Source: Casuarina equisetifolia
Taxonomy: Eukaryota > Streptophyta > Magnoliopsida > Fagales > Casuarinaceae
Direction of reading: 5' to 3'
Length of the DNA: 64,000 bases
Assembly: GCA_028551475.1 (NCBI GenBank)
Contig: CM052357.1
Coordinates: 1,674,001 to 1,738,000, forward strand
The position numbers and the translations under genes were made by a program. The first letter of the stretch is position 1. Every line of letters starts with the position of its first letter. Shown piece after piece: positions 20,690-33,335 of this stretch. The notes beneath the pieces were generated by a model. That model saw nothing but the letters and a program-made list of their open reading frames with translations. It made no database searches and was not told where the DNA came from.

Positions 20690-22720
20690 AGTGGCACTCA
20701 GAAAGCCAAGAAATACCCATCTTTCCTCTAACTGTGGGAACTAGACTGCTCACGAATTTCCCAATATGGTTCTATTTTGATACCATTAAAATTTGTCGAG
20801 AACGAAGATGGCTGAAGGTTACAAAGAAAAAGCATTCCTCTTCGTGGAATGTCTGAACGCTCTTGTTTTCTGTTAACAATTGCTAAAAGAATATACTTTC
20901 CTTTTTACATGTTATATACAAGTTTCCTTGTGACATACAAAATTGAAAGAAATATAAAATACAATTAATGTCAAGAGGATCGTGCCAATATATCCAATAA
21001 GTTTATATAGGGGCCCCATAAGCCCGTGAGGAAAGATGCCTTCTTCGAAGAATATGTCTAGGCCTCCTTTCACTGAGAAAAGTGTGCTTGGACTGAGACA
21101 TCTTTAATTCATATTTGATTAACGATTTCTGTACAAATATTGAGGAAACAAGAAGAAAGAAGTGGCAGAAAAAAAGAAAAGTAAAAACAATATATGAAAT
21201 CTCCAATTGTATTAGTTTTTTCAATGAAACATTGTACTTCAGCTTTATATACGAAGAAATAAAAGGAATCCATATTCAACTCGAATAAGGAAAGCTAACT
21301 GGACTTGAATTGGGAAAGAATCTTGCATTAATTTAGCTCTCCGTAATACCTTGCCTTAAGCTAATGTTTCCTTTTCACAAAACATCAAGCTTGCAAAATA
21401 GACCATAGTGGACAATAATCACAATTTGATCAAAGCTCAGTTGACCATTTTAGGTTTAGTGACCCATAATTTAGGCACATAGTCTTGATAATACTATAAT
21501 ACCAAATTCCTAAGTCCAGTAAATGGGGTCTCCATGCTCGTCAACCTGAACTTATTATTCTAACAAATAGGGCTCATTGCCCCAATTGACTAGGTTAGGT
21601 GGCACATGATTTTTAGCACTTAGAGCCAATAATGCTGAATTCCTAGGTCCAATAAATCGGGTCTGCAAGTCTGCTAATCTTAGATTGCTAGTCCAACAAA
21701 CAACGCTCAAAGGTCTAACAAGCTAGGCTTGCGGCCGATGATTTGGGGCATGCAAGCCCAATAAAATTTCTTTCTTCTTTTCTTGTGTCAATTGTTGGTA
21801 GATCCTTCACTCGAAATCCAACTTCTTGGATGATGAATCTAGCGTTAGACTCTAGATCTGACTAATTCAGTGGCAGCTTTGGATTTCTTGACGTTAGATA
21901 TGGTTATTTTTATGTTATTTCTGAATTTTTGGTAGAAATTCATAACAAATAGTATTGAAATAAATCTCTAGTTCTAAGTTTGAACTATAGAAGGAATAAC
22001 ATGAAGTAAGGGTTACCTAATACAAACATTACAAGTAAGGCCAAAAGGACACTTAAAAGTAACAAATGGGATTAGAGTAAAGTTACCATAAAGTGGACTG
22101 TAGTAGGCATTAGTCATAGAGCGCGGTAGGCAATTATAGTCCGTGGGAGTTTGGGTATAGAGGCGCAAGTTAAAGTGAAATGAAACCTTAACTAGTCTTA
22201 AGCTCTACGAGCTTGATGGCTGAGCTTCTTGACATTTGGCATTGTTAAAAGAAATCAAATGAAATTGTGGTCCCATATTTGTGAAAAGATCATTAAGAAT
22301 TCAGGTTCTATCTTCTCCTTGTTCTATCATGAAGCAATAATGTGTTGTTAGAAGTGTTGTTTTATGTTTGGAAATATGAAAGTTTAAAAGAGTAATTTAT
22401 AAAAGGATGAGATTTCTACACTTAATATTTTATTATTTTAAATTTTAATTTGTAACAAATATGTTAGTCTTTTTGTTTCAAAAGACAATATTGGCTTATG
22501 ACAGATACTCTGCCGGTGGACTAACTGTATCACATGCTTTGGAATTTGTGTTGGTGTGGCAAGAGGAAGTGGCCGCTTAGTAGGAGGCGTCGGTGAAGTA
22601 GGCTTGCCACTGTTGTTTATAATGGCTTCGGTTGTCCTGGAACTTTTTTCACTGTGATTGTACACCGCATTGTCGGCAACTATGTTTGGACCATTGGCGC
22701 GCCAAAAGGGATGGGTTTGC
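20690..22720. repeat. Segmentally duplicated intergenic block, copy 2
   Basis: Collinear with about 10190-12060 (landmarks under copy 1). No gene seen; small frames such as 21003-21224 and 22438-22665 are not conserved between the two copies. Confidence 0.7.
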
Positions 22721-23410
22721 TTCTGCTCATTGCACGACCTGCAAGGATCGTTACAATTATTGACAGTTCATGTTGGTACTGGTCGGAAGCGGCGAACCTA
22801 GAAATTACGAATCTCTGTGACCATATACATTAATTGCTAGAACGATTTCCCACACGCCTTTTTTGTCTTGTTCTCTTTGGACAATTCAAGGGGGGAAAAA
22901 ACAAAAGGCGGTATTCCTATCTTTACCACCGCAGCAACAAAACCTTAGGGTCCATGCCAGTAAGCAGCCAATGAGCCAACTGACTAGGCACCCAACGCAC
23001 ATTGGTAGATAGCCAATTGACAAGAACGTACCCACATACTCTGATCTCTCAGTTTTTTTTTTGTCTTGTTCTCCCTGGAAACATGTGGTTTCAGAGCCGG
23101 AGAGACTGGCTGCGCCCGACAAGAAACCTGACAAGAACGTGCCCACATAGTTCTCCATGTACTTTATGTCTTTTCACCTTGACAATTCGAGGGAAAAAAA
23201 AACGGTGATTTCGAGGCTCGAACGTGGCGCTCTTTCGTCCGTTTGGCACTGCAAAATTTTCAAAGTTGACAGTCTTGAGAGGACAGCCCACTACACCAAC
23301 CACAGAGCCGAGCAGCACCAAAGCTGTAGACCCATGCCCGCAAGCAGTCAACGAGCCACCTGACTAGGTACTGCATGCACATTGGTAGGTTAGCCGCTTG
23401 ATTAGAATGT
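22721..23410. repeat. GC-richer stretch with imperfect direct repeats
   Basis: The segment at 22949-23029 (tccatgccagtaagcagcc ... cattggtagatagcc) recurs at 23327-23409 (cccatgcccgcaagcagtc ... cattggtaggttagcc), about 380 bp apart. A cttgttctc...gacaattc-aggggaaaaaa segment recurs at about 22868, 23052 and 23165. Function is unknown; the composition differs from the AT-rich surroundings and it has no counterpart beside the other duplicated blocks. Confidence 0.6.
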
Positions 23411-24767
23411 TAGAGATATCAGCACCTTACTCACCTCGGTTGGTATGGAGATGGAACGACCGCTGAGGCTATTTGGTAACATGATACATGGTTCAAGCCC
23501 ACGAGTTCATTGTGATGTTCAAACACGTGCTTTCCGAACCTACCCCATGCAACGCTATCTTTCTGTCAAGACAACACCACTCTTCTCCACATTTGATCAA
23601 GCACCACCGGCAGTAGCATATCCACATCACGTAGCAACACATGCTCTTCACACGACCTACAACCAGCTGGCACCAAACACAGGGACGTTCACAGTGAAAC
23701 ACAACTTCCCATAGAAGGCACATCACAACTCAGCGTTTGAGAGGCGTGACAAAGCTTCTTATGTCAGCAATGCAATCACCTCATCAGTCTCTACTGAGTC
23801 AAGTAATCAAATACGTGGTTATATGAACTAGACTCAAGGAGAAACAAGCAGCAACAATGCAAATGATGCAGCCCCTCACCTCACAGTTGGAAGAGTCACC
23901 AATGCACTGGGATTTCCACGTGTCCATTCTGAAGATCACAATGTGCTGGCAAAGCATAAGAAGAAAGGGGCAACCGACCATCCTGCACATTCTGACATGG
24001 GAGGCACCGATCGTTTTGAATAAAGCCAAAACTTCATGGTGAAGGAAAATATGATGTAGCTATTTGTGTTGTAACCTTGGTTTTAATATAAAACCTACCG
24101 TGTGATGTTAACCAGCAACCCTCCGAGTTTCCAAATTTCTTTTAGAATGCCTATTCTTCGATCCATTGTCTATAGTTTATGGCAGTTTATAGTCATAAAT
24201 GTGAAAAATGATTTATTATCAAAAGAGAAAGATATCCAAACATGTAAGAAAGATATTGAATTAAAATATTAATAATCTTAGATTATTATTTTTAATAAAC
24301 TTTTCATGAGCAACTAATTTATGATACTAAAATTTGATTTTTGATTTCATATTTAAAGGAACACAGCTTTTCTTATTTTTATTTTAAAAAATCCATCATT
24401 AAAAACTAGAAAATTAAATAAACTTAAAATATCTGCACACATGTACCAGCTTGACTGTTGGGACGCTCTTGAATGACTGATGGAATAAACTGTTAGTTTG
24501 ATGAATAACACAGTTATAAATAAATAAGAGAACGGGATCTCCCTATTATCAGTACACTTATAAATAAATAAGCATAGTTTTATATACAAATTCGGTCGTT
24601 AATCATAATATAACGACCAGTACATCCTAATTAAGACCCAGCAAAAGCAAACATACTACGGGAGCAACTCAGCTGAGGGGGATTGTAGACGCAGTCGTGT
24701 TGGCTTATAATTGTGAATTTTCCATGGGTGAATCTCTCTGTTTTTTACAGGGACACCATGGCTTGGT
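23411..24767. other. Unassigned stretch with unrecognised short ORFs
   Basis: Two plus-strand frames at 23445-23714 (89 aa, Pro/His/Thr-rich) and 23857-24042 (61 aa) lie in locally GC-richer DNA. I recognise no domain, no signal peptide and no second copy in the window. From about 24180 to 24600 the DNA is AT-rich and empty. Possibly a remnant of an unknown transposable element. Confidence 0.35.
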
Positions 24768-24957
24768 GGTAAACGTAGAAGTGTGGTTGAGTTCGTGATC
24801 AAGATTGTGGGTAGCCATTTTTTAGACAGCGAACGAAGACGGTTCTCCCTTTTTTGGCTTTCCGAAGGATGGACTTTTATTTTGAAACGAGAAAGTGGTA
24901 TAGGAACTAGCAAGTTTTGGCTGGTCGACGAGAAAAAATGAAGGGCATGGAGCCATT
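24768..24957 (-). pseudogene. TYDC copy C, 5' stub
   Basis: The minus strand from the ATG at 24818 encodes [17 protein letters not shown], clearly the N-terminus of the TYDC family. Similarity stops at about 24768 and unrelated sequence follows. Upstream, the leader matches copies A and B to about 24957, then jumps to sequence that lies about 185 bp further upstream in copy A (near 15585). That deletion removed the TATA box. Both promoter and enzyme are therefore lost. The small ORF covering this place (24656-24913) uses another frame. Confidence 0.85.
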
Positions 24958-26020
24958 TAGTTAATAACCTTATGCTTTCATAAGTATAAGAAGAACTATA
25001 TATGAAAATTTAACCATATTTTAAGATATTATTCCTTATTTTAAGCCTATTGTTTCATGATGAGCTCATAATTTAAAATAGTAACTACTACAAACAGTTA
25101 CTTTCTATATAAGCTAATAGCTATAAATATTTTCGGATTGGTAGAATGCTTCTTATTTTATGTAAAGAAGTTTAAAAAAATAAGAATAATTTGGAACCAG
25201 AAGCTTGTTCTAATTATCCCTGATTTATTTCCGTTTACGGGGTACAAGTTTCCTTTCAACAAATCAAGGAAGCCACCTGATTTTGGTGGCTATGTTGAAG
25301 GACCGTGTGATAAATGAAGTTGGTGTCTCCCTCTAATACGGAGGGTCACTGTACTGTGGCAGCGTATGTTATTATGACAAGAAACCCAAGAACAACGTGC
25401 CTGCTATTAAAAACAAAAGGAAAAAAGAACAAAAATCCGTCACATGAGTTTTATAATTTGTCAATTTCCTAACATCTCGAAGAGGAAGATATCTCGACAC
25501 GGCATTTATATTGTTTTGTCCTCTACTGGCTGGCTTGTGGTGACTCAGATGGAACGCCCTGAATTATTGGTGTTGTATGTGAAAATAGTTATCGGAAGAT
25601 CTTGACTGAAACGGAAAAAACGTGTTGTTCTCAGGCTTCATTCCCAGAGGTGTGTTGGTTGAGATGGAACGCCTTGAATTACTGGTGTTGTACGTGAAAA
25701 AAAGGTCGGAGGATGATCTTTAGTGGAACGGAAAAAACATGTCATTTTAAGGCTTCAAACCCGAGGCTGACAAACATGTCTCCAGCGGACACTCCTTCAC
25801 CTTAAAAGTACAATATATTGTACAGGCCTCCCTAATATAACTTGTTTCTTAGGTGGGATTCTCTTAGGCCTTCTATGATCTTTGCTTGTGGCATGTTATT
25901 TTAATCCAGCTTGTAAGCACCAAACAAATTCCTGCTAATCTAATTCATTCTCCAACTACCCGTCCTTGCCATACAACATGTGGACTATGTCACGATGAGG
26001 CCATCCATTCCTTTTTTACT
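24958..26020. repeat. TYDC upstream region, unit C
   Basis: Collinear with about 15585-16850 upstream of TYDC-A and 29520-31950 upstream of TYDC-B, including the dimer repeat at 25545-25760. No gene seen. Confidence 0.65.
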
Positions 26021-26135
26021 TTTTTTTTTTTTGAAAGGTAAGTTTGCATTAAAAAAATTTAATATACAAAAATATAAAGGTATACTTTAGCATTACAAAA
26101 GTTATTGAAGTTATGAAAAAGATGGAGTACCTTCC
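26021..26135 (-). repeat. LINE 3'-end fragment
   Basis: Starts after a T run with gaaaggtaagtttgcattaa and continues with tacaaaaatataaaggtatac...cattacaaaagttattgaagttatgaaaaa. This is the same motif order as 31510-31610, 42875-42950 and 49760-49860. It looks like the 3' end of a LINE in reverse orientation, interrupting TYDC upstream DNA. Confidence 0.55.
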
Positions 26136-27653
26136 TTTTCTTTTTATTGGTTTATCTAGAACTTTTTATCTAAAGAATCAAACATATTTATTAAAAAGTG
26201 GGATGCTATTTTTTCTCTCAATTTAGCTCAATTCTTTGGCCATGCTGATAGTCAATTTCTGTGTTAGTCTACGTGACGATTTTGTTTGATTTTTCATAAT
26301 AATACCAAAGAAAGTAGAAGAGAAATCCTTTGGTTGAAAATAATTAATTGAATGAAAAAAATATTATTTTTGTTAAACATTTACCATTCACTTAAAAGGA
26401 AAATGATTGTTTTAGTCGAATTTTAAGTAAAAAAATTGCTACATCTTTATGATATTATTGACATAGCATTTTCACATAACGTCTTGAATAGTTACAAAGT
26501 GTAAATCGAAACTCTGGTAGCTAATAGCCTTTTCTATAGCCTTTTCTAGTAGTGATTCTATAAGGTGGCCTTTTGTTTCCTACTATTTTTTTAGAAACAA
26601 AATTAACAAAATAAAAATTGTTAATATTCATTGTAGCAAACAAAAATAGCAAAGAGAATGTAATCTCATGGTCTATGTTGATTTCTAACTTCAACTTTAA
26701 ACCAAAGCCCAATGATGTTAGAGAAGACAACCTTATTTGGGCTACAGCTACAGAAGGAATTTTTCATCAACTTAGCTTGGAAAAAATGAGTTTGGTCTTT
26801 TTGGTTAAGCAACTAATGCCTAGGTACAATAAACTTCATTTTTTCATATCAAAAAAGCAAGTGGGATGGTTTGGCAATTTAAAAAAGGCTTAGTTATTCT
26901 TCCTATTGAGTTAACTTTTTGAGTTGAAATTTAAGCATGTGACAAGTAGTATTAGAGAAAAATTTCAACTTGACCAAGTAGGCTTGTAGCTATTATCTCT
27001 TAGTATAAAGTGGGCAATAGGCCCACACATTAATGCCTACAATTATAATTCTTTATTGTGGGTAGGAAGTGATTAGACTCTAATATAAGGTAGGTAGTTG
27101 TCAGAACCCTAGGGTGGGAAAAGTAGGAGGCTCCACCCATATCAAAGGTGATGTGGATTTGAATGGAAAGAGTGTAATAGATGTCATTATTTTGTAATGA
27201 AAAGGCAAGCGGAATGATATGATCATATAAGAGAGCTTAGTTACTTCTCTCATTAGATTAACTTTTTGGGTTAGAATCTGCACTCGTGACATATGACTCA
27301 TGTTCCACTATGACGTTGAAAACAATTCTAATCATTGAGACGATAGAAACTATAAATTATCGAGTTGGAATTTGTTGTCCATACGATGGCTAAACTTATT
27401 GAAGTTATTTCATTCACTTGGCTTCTTATCATCCCTTGTCGAACTATTGGATAGAAACGCAAACTGGAAGAATCTAGAAGAACATAATCAAACGTGAACA
27501 AATTAACCCAGAAACGATGAAATACAAAGGAGGCGGCCAACCACAAGGCCTCAGAAAAAACCAAACCGAGAAGCATAGCTTAAACAACACAACCCAGCCG
27601 CAACTGTTGCAGTTTTCAGGGCTTTATTATCAACGAACAGAAAACTAAGGATT
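26136..27653. repeat. Spacer and downstream flank of TYDC-B
   Basis: 26380-26640 repeats 18480-18720 and 38940-39190. 26790-27650 is related to 12700-13700 beside TYDC-A, including diverged units of the 212-bp repeat. No gene seen; the 91-aa frame at 26618-26893 has no recognisable domain. Confidence 0.55.
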
Positions 27654-29207
27654 TTAGATTGTGCTTAATAGGGAAGTTGCATGTTCTTGAACCAATTTCC
27701 AAGCCGTGATCACGTGTCTTTCCTCTACAAGAGTGGCACCCACGGCAAAACGTATGATGTAGATGTTCCCAACCATTGCATGAGTCATGAAAACCCTGCC
27801 AGATTTGTTGATGGACTCCAATAATTTCTTGTTTAACTCATTTGAACCTTCATCGTCTGAGAACTTACGGTAATGATCGGAGTTACCATTTTCCTGTGCC
27901 AGTTCAGTCTTTGCTTGTGGCAGAACCCTAAAGCAAACAGTAGAAAAATGTCTTGGGACTACAACTTCAAACCTTTTATCCCTGGCCACTAGCCCTTCAA
28001 AAAGCTTGGCCATTTGAACATGACTTCTCAGGAAGTTCTGAAGGTTAGCCACACCATAGCTTCTAAGCACAAACCATAGTTTCAAGGCTCGAAACCTTCG
28101 GCTTAGGGTAATCTGCCAGTCTTTGTAGTCTACCACTTGCCTCGAGTCGGTGGCTTTGTTCTTTAAATACTCAGGGTTGGTTGAGAGTGATTTTATCAAG
28201 GCACTGGGATCTTTAACCCAAAGGCAGCAACAGTCAAGAGCGGTTAAGAGCCATTTATGCGCGTTGAGACTGAATGAGTTTGCACCCTCAATGCCATCCA
28301 GGAAATGGCGGAACTCTGGACAAATGCAGGCATTTCCGGCATAGGCAGCATCGACGTGAACCCACATGCCATAATCCTTTGCCACATTGCATAACGATCC
28401 CACTGGATCAACAGCAGTTGTTGAAGTTGTTCCCACAGTGGCACATAGGAAAAATGGGACCAGGCCTGCTTCTTTGTCCCTGCAAATTGCGGAGCGGAGC
28501 GAGTCTGGCGATAGCGCAAATGACATTGAACGAGTAGTCTTGATGGCTCTGAAATTCTTTGGGTGAATTCCAGCGATTGCTGCTGCTTTCTGGAGTGCAC
28601 AATGTGTTTGGTCCGACCCATAAACCACTAACTTTTTCATGTTCTGTCTTCCGATTCGGCTTAGCATTTGATCCCTTGCAGCGACGAGTGTGCATAGAAG
28701 GGCCTCACAAGTGGTCCCTTGGAGTACACCTCCACCATTGCCGGAGAAAAGGAAGGACTTGGGCAGCTGAAGCAACTCTCCAAGCCTATCCACGACTATC
28801 GTCTCCAATTCAGTAGCGGCTGGAGATGAAATCCAGTTGAATCCGACCACACTGAATCCAGCACTAAGCATCTCTCCAAGTGACCCGGCTATGCTATTAC
28901 TGCATGGAAAGTATGCAAAGAAGTTGGGGCTTTGCCAATGTGTTATACCGGGAATTATATGGTCCTGAACGTCTTGGAGAATGGTTTCAATCGGTTCTGG
29001 ATCATGTGGAATTGAGTTTGGCAAGAGTTTCCGGAGATATCCGGGTTCAACTTGGCTTCGGACGGGGTATCTCTCAATATTCTGATAATAATCAGCTATG
29101 AAGTCTATGACCATGTGGCCTTGACGCCTGAACTCTTCAGGGTCTAGTGGGTTGTTGGTAAACTTAGAAGTGTGGTTGAGTTCATGACCAAGATTGAGGG
29201 TAGCCAT
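27654..29207 (-). CDS. TYDC: Tyrosine/DOPA decarboxylase-like protein, copy B
   Basis: An intact intronless ORF of 517 aa from the ATG at 29207. An in-frame ATG at 29279 would add 24 residues, but those bases align with the untranslated leader of copy A, where the frame is not kept, so the [10 protein letters not shown] start is preferred. All key residues of copy A are present: NAHKW lysine 318, [13 protein letters not shown], decarboxylase Tyr347 and Ser369 for phenolic substrates. Residues 1-385 differ from copy A at very few positions, while the last 130 are clearly more diverged and carry a one-residue insertion. One difference may matter: at residue 141 the normally conserved Trp of the VVDWLGELL motif is Arg (TGG to AGG). 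The protein is probably cytosolic and makes tyramine or dopamine, if the Arg is tolerated. Confidence 0.9.
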   Translation of the reverse strand: MATLNLGHELNHTSKFTNNPLDPEEFRRQGHMVIDFIADYYQNIERYPVRSQVEPGYLRKLLPNSIPHDPEPIETILQDVQDHIIPGITHWQSPNFFAYFPCSNSIAGSLGEMLSAGFSVVGFNWISSPAATELETIVVDRLGELLQLPKSFLFSGNGGGVLQGTTCEALLCTLVAARDQMLSRIGRQNMKKLVVYGSDQTHCALQKAAAIAGIHPKNFRAIKTTRSMSFALSPDSLRSAICRDKEAGLVPFFLCATVGTTSTTAVDPVGSLCNVAKDYGMWVHVDAAYAGNACICPEFRHFLDGIEGANSFSLNAHKWLLTALDCCCLWVKDPSALIKSLSTNPEYLKNKATDSRQVVDYKDWQITLSRRFRALKLWFVLRSYGVANLQNFLRSHVQMAKLFEGLVARDKRFEVVVPRHFSTVCFRVLPQAKTELAQENGNSDHYRKFSDDEGSNELNKKLLESINKSGRVFMTHAMVGNIYIIRFAVGATLVEERHVITAWKLVQEHATSLLSTI

Positions 29208-29343
29208 TTTTGAGACAGCGAACGAAGATGGTTTTCTTCTTTTTGGTTTTCGGAAGGATGGACTTTTATTTTGAAACAAGAAAGTGGTAAAGGAACTAGT
29301 GAGCTTTGGCTAGTCGACGAGAAAAAATGAAAGGCATGAAGAG

Positions 29344-29352
29344 TTTATATAG
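29344..29352 (-). promoter_or_regulatory. TATA box of TYDC-B
   Basis: The minus strand reads CTATATAAA about 137 bp upstream of the chosen ATG, at the same relative position as in copy A. Confidence 0.7.
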
Positions 29353-29580
29353 AGGCCATGAGCTCTTGAGGAATGATATATTCTAAGTAGAATAAGATCG
29401 GGCATCTTAGAGGAATATGCTTGGTACCTAAGGGTAAGATTGTGTGATATTCTTCCGTTTAGTGTTCCTTGTTAATGATTTTGATTTTGATTATCTTATA
29501 GTTGAAACATTAATCAAATGATAGAATTTATTTAATTAATAACCTTTTGCTTTCATTATTATAATAAGAACTATATGTGA
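29353..29580 (-). promoter_or_regulatory. TYDC-B proximal upstream region
   Basis: Closely similar to 15397-15620 upstream of copy A and to the orphan promoter at 8791-9010, including the conserved attcttccgtttagtgttcc segment. Conservation across three copies makes it a candidate for cis-regulatory sites; no known plant motif was assigned. Confidence 0.5.
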
Positions 29581-30640
29581 AAATTTATTTATTTATTTGA
29601 TACAAATGTAAGTTTATATTAATAAAAATTAAGATTGTGTGATATTAATTTTTATTAATTATTATAGAACAAGTGGATCCACAGTACAAAATATAAAAGA
29701 ACTTCAGTAATATAGCTTAATGTCAAAGGTTCTATGTCACGAAGTTGGAGAGATCTTCTCAAACTAAAGCCCACATTTATCTCAGTTCTGCATAGGTCTA
29801 TCTATTGTTGCAATGAAATTTATATAAACCTTTAACTAATTAATGAAAAAGTAGATTGGTATGGTCTAATTTGAATTGGTGGCATCAGCAAATATAATTT
29901 CATGGGATGACTAGTTTGTCAAGATTGACTTTTTATAATAGAAGAAATAGTATGATAACTTCCTTCAGTTAATTTATATTGTGATTTTTGTTAGTCCTAT
30001 GTTAAAAACAAAAGTCCTCATTTTTTTGAATGTCCATGGATAATGATGGTTTGGAAGACTATCTTTGCCCAAAATGGAATTTGACATCATATTGAAGAAT
30101 AAAATGAAGAACTACAATAGATGATCAAAACAACAAAAGAAAATGATTTGATTACAATGCTTCTCAAAATATCTTTTTTAGTGTGTGTTTATTATATCTC
30201 AACATAACGAAATAGAAGGTGATTTTAGAATAGATCAGTTGATATTCTAATTTTGTTGGCAAATGTAAGATAAATTGTATGAGAAAGAGTTTCTTTATTT
30301 CAACATATAAAAATTTTACAGGAAAATATCATTTTGAATGAGATTTAGAGGCTTCAACCTCTATTTTCTTGTAGTTTTCGTAATTCTTATAATATTGAGG
30401 TATAATCCTATATTTTTGTTTACTACCATTTATTAATACAAACTTATATTTCAACAAAAAACATAAAAATAAAAATTAGTATACAAAAGTACAAAGACAT
30501 ATAATTTAACATAATAAGAATTATGAAAATTATGAAAAAATAAAGGTTAAAAGCCTCTAAATCTAATTCAAAATGATATTTTTTTGCAAAGATTTTATAT
30601 TTTGAAACAAATAAAGTCTCCCACTTACAATCTTTTTGAC
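29581..30640 (+). repeat. LINE 3'-end insertion in TYDC-B upstream DNA
   Basis: Absent from the matching place in unit A. About 29990-30070 translates to a CDFC...SPHFFECPWIMMVW stretch, like the C-terminal zinc region (zf-RVT) of plant LINE reverse transcriptases. It is followed by the repeated 3' segment gagatttagaggcttcaacct...tattaatacaaactta, and then a reversed piece of the same segment at about 30440-30600. Stops are frequent; no functional protein. Confidence 0.55.
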
Positions 30641-32055
30641 TACAAATGAAAATTTTATTTTACTTATTTAAGCCTATTGTTTCCTTGATGAGTACATCAT
30701 TTGAAACAATAACTACTACAAACAGTTACTTTCCATATAAGCTAATAACTATAAATAATTTCGTAATCTGTAGAATGCTTCTCTTATTATGTAAAAAAAT
30801 TCAAAATAATCAAAATAATCAAAATAACTTGGAACCAAAGCATGTTCCAGTTATCCATGATTTATATCCATTTACAGGGTACAAGTTTCGTTTCAACAAG
30901 TGAAGGAGGCCGGCTGATTTTCGTCGCCACGTTGAAGGACCATATGATAAATGAATTTGGTGCCTTCTTCTAATCCCAAGGGTGGTACTGTGGCAGTATG
31001 GGTTATGTATGACAAGAAACCCAAGAACAACGTGCCTGCAAAAAGAAAAATAATCATTAGCTTTTTGTCTAAGATCAAGAAAAGGGAGATCCCCCGACAT
31101 TTTGTATTTTCTTATGATCTAATGGCTTGTGACGATTGAGATGGAACGCCTTAAATTATTGGTGTTGCATGTGTAAATAGTCCTCGAATCTGACTGTAAC
31201 GGAAAAAACATGTTATCTTAAAGCTGCATACTCTTTTCTTATTTTAAAGAAAAAAACAACAAGGGTGGTTAACCCGACATGCAGAGGTGTGCGATGATTG
31301 AGATGGTGCGCGTTGAATTATTGGCGTTGTATGCAAAAAAAAGTCACGGGAAGATCTGTACTGAAACGGAGAAAACATGTTATTTTAAGGCTACAAACCC
31401 GAGGCTGGTAGACATGTCTCCAGCGGACAGTCCTCTTTAAACAGTTCCTGGTATTTTGAAGGCCATTGCTAATCTAACTTGTTTCTTACTTGGATTCTCT
31501 TATATTATTTTTTTTTAGAAAGGTAAATTGTATTAATACATATTAAAGTATAAAAGCACAAGGACATACCTCAGTATTACAAAAGTCACCATATTTATGA
31601 AAAGATGAAAGTTAGAAGCCTCTAAATTTCATTCAAAATAATATTACATTTAGAAGATTTTATATTTCTAAACAAAGAGACTCTTCCTCATACTATCTTC
31701 TTTATTTTGCTAAGAGAATAGGAATATCTATTATTTTCCCTTGAAAAAGTCTTCTATTTCATTCTTATACCATTTTTTATGATGTTCTTTGCAAGTGTTA
31801 TAGCACCTATTGGCTATTGCTTGTGTCGTGTTATTTGAATCCAGCTTGTTAGCATCAGCCAAATGCGTGCAGATCTACTTCATTCTCCTTCTACCAGTCC
31901 TTGCCTTACAACGTGTGGACTATGTCACTATTATGCCTTCCTTCCCTTTTGGCTGCGTTATACGGAACTTTTTATCTAAACAATCGGACAAAATTTTGCT
32001 ATCATACAATTTCAACGCAATGAACAAAAGTTTAGATGGAGAGTATGTTTATAGA
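30641..32055. repeat. TYDC-B distal upstream region
   Basis: Collinear with about 15640-16930 of unit A, with the dimer repeat at 31125-31400. A reversed LINE 3' fragment at 31507-31770 interrupts it between tggattctcttat and ttcttatacc, sequences that are adjacent in unit A near 16670-16690. No gene seen. Confidence 0.65.
31507..31770 (-). repeat. LINE 3'-end fragment
   Basis: Begins with a T run and gaaaggtaaattgtattaatac, then tataaaagcacaaggacatacctcagtattacaaaag. It is missing from the otherwise collinear site in unit A, so it inserted after the A/B duplication. Confidence 0.65.
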
Positions 32056-33301
32056 ATTCTAAATGCAAATAAGTGTATTGAACAAGAACAAGTAATATAA
32101 CAATAAAAAAATATTGTTACACAAAAATTAATAATTACTAAATTAATTAAATGTTAATAATAAATTATTCTTAAACTTTATTTTGTAAATCAAAAGAAAT
32201 TTGATAATTAATTAAAATTAATAATTTTCAAAATAGAATTCAAAGCTAAATAAAATAAAATTCAAATGAAGAAAATCAATTAAAACAATATGTTAAATTT
32301 TAAGGGATGATGTCTATGAGAACGATAATTTCTATGTGATAACAAAATTTATTAATTTATTATTATTTTATGTCTAAGTATAAAAGACTTATTCAATTTA
32401 TTAATTCACTATATTTTTATGTGAATTGAAATAAATAAAATTTTATTAAAATCTTATGAGTGTTCTTAGTGTACAAATAAATCTTTTGACTACTTTATCA
32501 CAAAAAGAGTTACATGAATAATATGATATATGTTTATTTATATTTAATTCATAGTTACACATTATAAGCAATAATAGTATATTATTTCTTTTCAATCTCA
32601 CATATATAACTTACGTAGATAAAATTTCTTATAAAACATAAACAATTATGAAACTTATAGTATTATAGTTAGGTTACATGATAGTCTTAACAAAAAAATA
32701 AATAAAAACATAGTATAATAACAAACCTGAACAATAATAGCAGTTAAGCAAAATATTTAGGTTGAAAAATAAAAAAAAATCTATCACCATATTATTTTCT
32801 ATTCTAGAAGTTTTTACAAAATTCTCACAAGTCACAACAAAGTCTGGAACTGTTTATCTCTTTTGTTTTTTGTTTTTGTTTTTTTTTTTACTTTTGTTCC
32901 TCTCTCTCCTGAGCGGTGCTCTCCTGCACGGCGCCCACCTTGTCACTCTCTTTTTCGTCCTTTTTTGTCTTGTGTGCCATATCTTTGTGCGTCCACTCAT
33001 TACCTTTTGATTTTCTTTGTTTTTAGTCTTTCCTCGCGTTCCACGTTCTTTACCTGTGCGCCGCCCCTGCTCTCTTTTTGTCTTGTTTCTTTTTCTTCCT
33101 GTTCGTTGCTCATTTTTTTATTTCTTTTCATGACGTGCATGCGTTTTTCTTTGTCTCCTTCTTTTCTCATGTTATTTTAAATGTTTTATATAAAAAATAA
33201 AAATTTATATAAATATAAAATATTCAAATATTATGATATAAAAAGTATATTATTTATTTTTTAAAAAAATATTTAAATAACTCTATAAAAATAAAATTAT
33301 T
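32056..33301 (-). repeat. Diverged Athila-family LTR
   Basis: Recognisable along its length as the LTR at 7354-8790 (aacaagtaatataa near the left end, ttaattcactatatttttatgtgaattgaaa mid-way, ctataaaaataaaattatta at the right end), but with many substitutions and deletions. The right end is followed at 33302-33330 by aaataaaacctccaaacttt, the polypurine tract and first bases of the internal region. It is therefore an old LTR with a sliver of internal sequence, and unit sequence resumes near 33336. It is absent from unit A. Confidence 0.75.
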
Positions 33302-33335
33302 AAAATAAAACCTCCAAACTTTACTTTTTACCTAA

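Noticed and set aside
23205..23235. B-box-like motif (minus strand cacgttcgagcc) suggesting a tRNA-derived SINE
   Set aside because: No matching A box at the right spacing, no poly-A tail and no target duplication were found.
29208..29279. 24-residue N-terminal extension of TYDC-B
   Set aside because: The extra residues lie in leader DNA whose reading frame is not kept in copy A, and other family members start at the MATLN-type Met.
32762..33180. Phe/Leu/Ser-rich ORFs of 82 and 105 aa
   Set aside because: They lie in the pyrimidine-rich part of the diverged LTR at 32056-33301.
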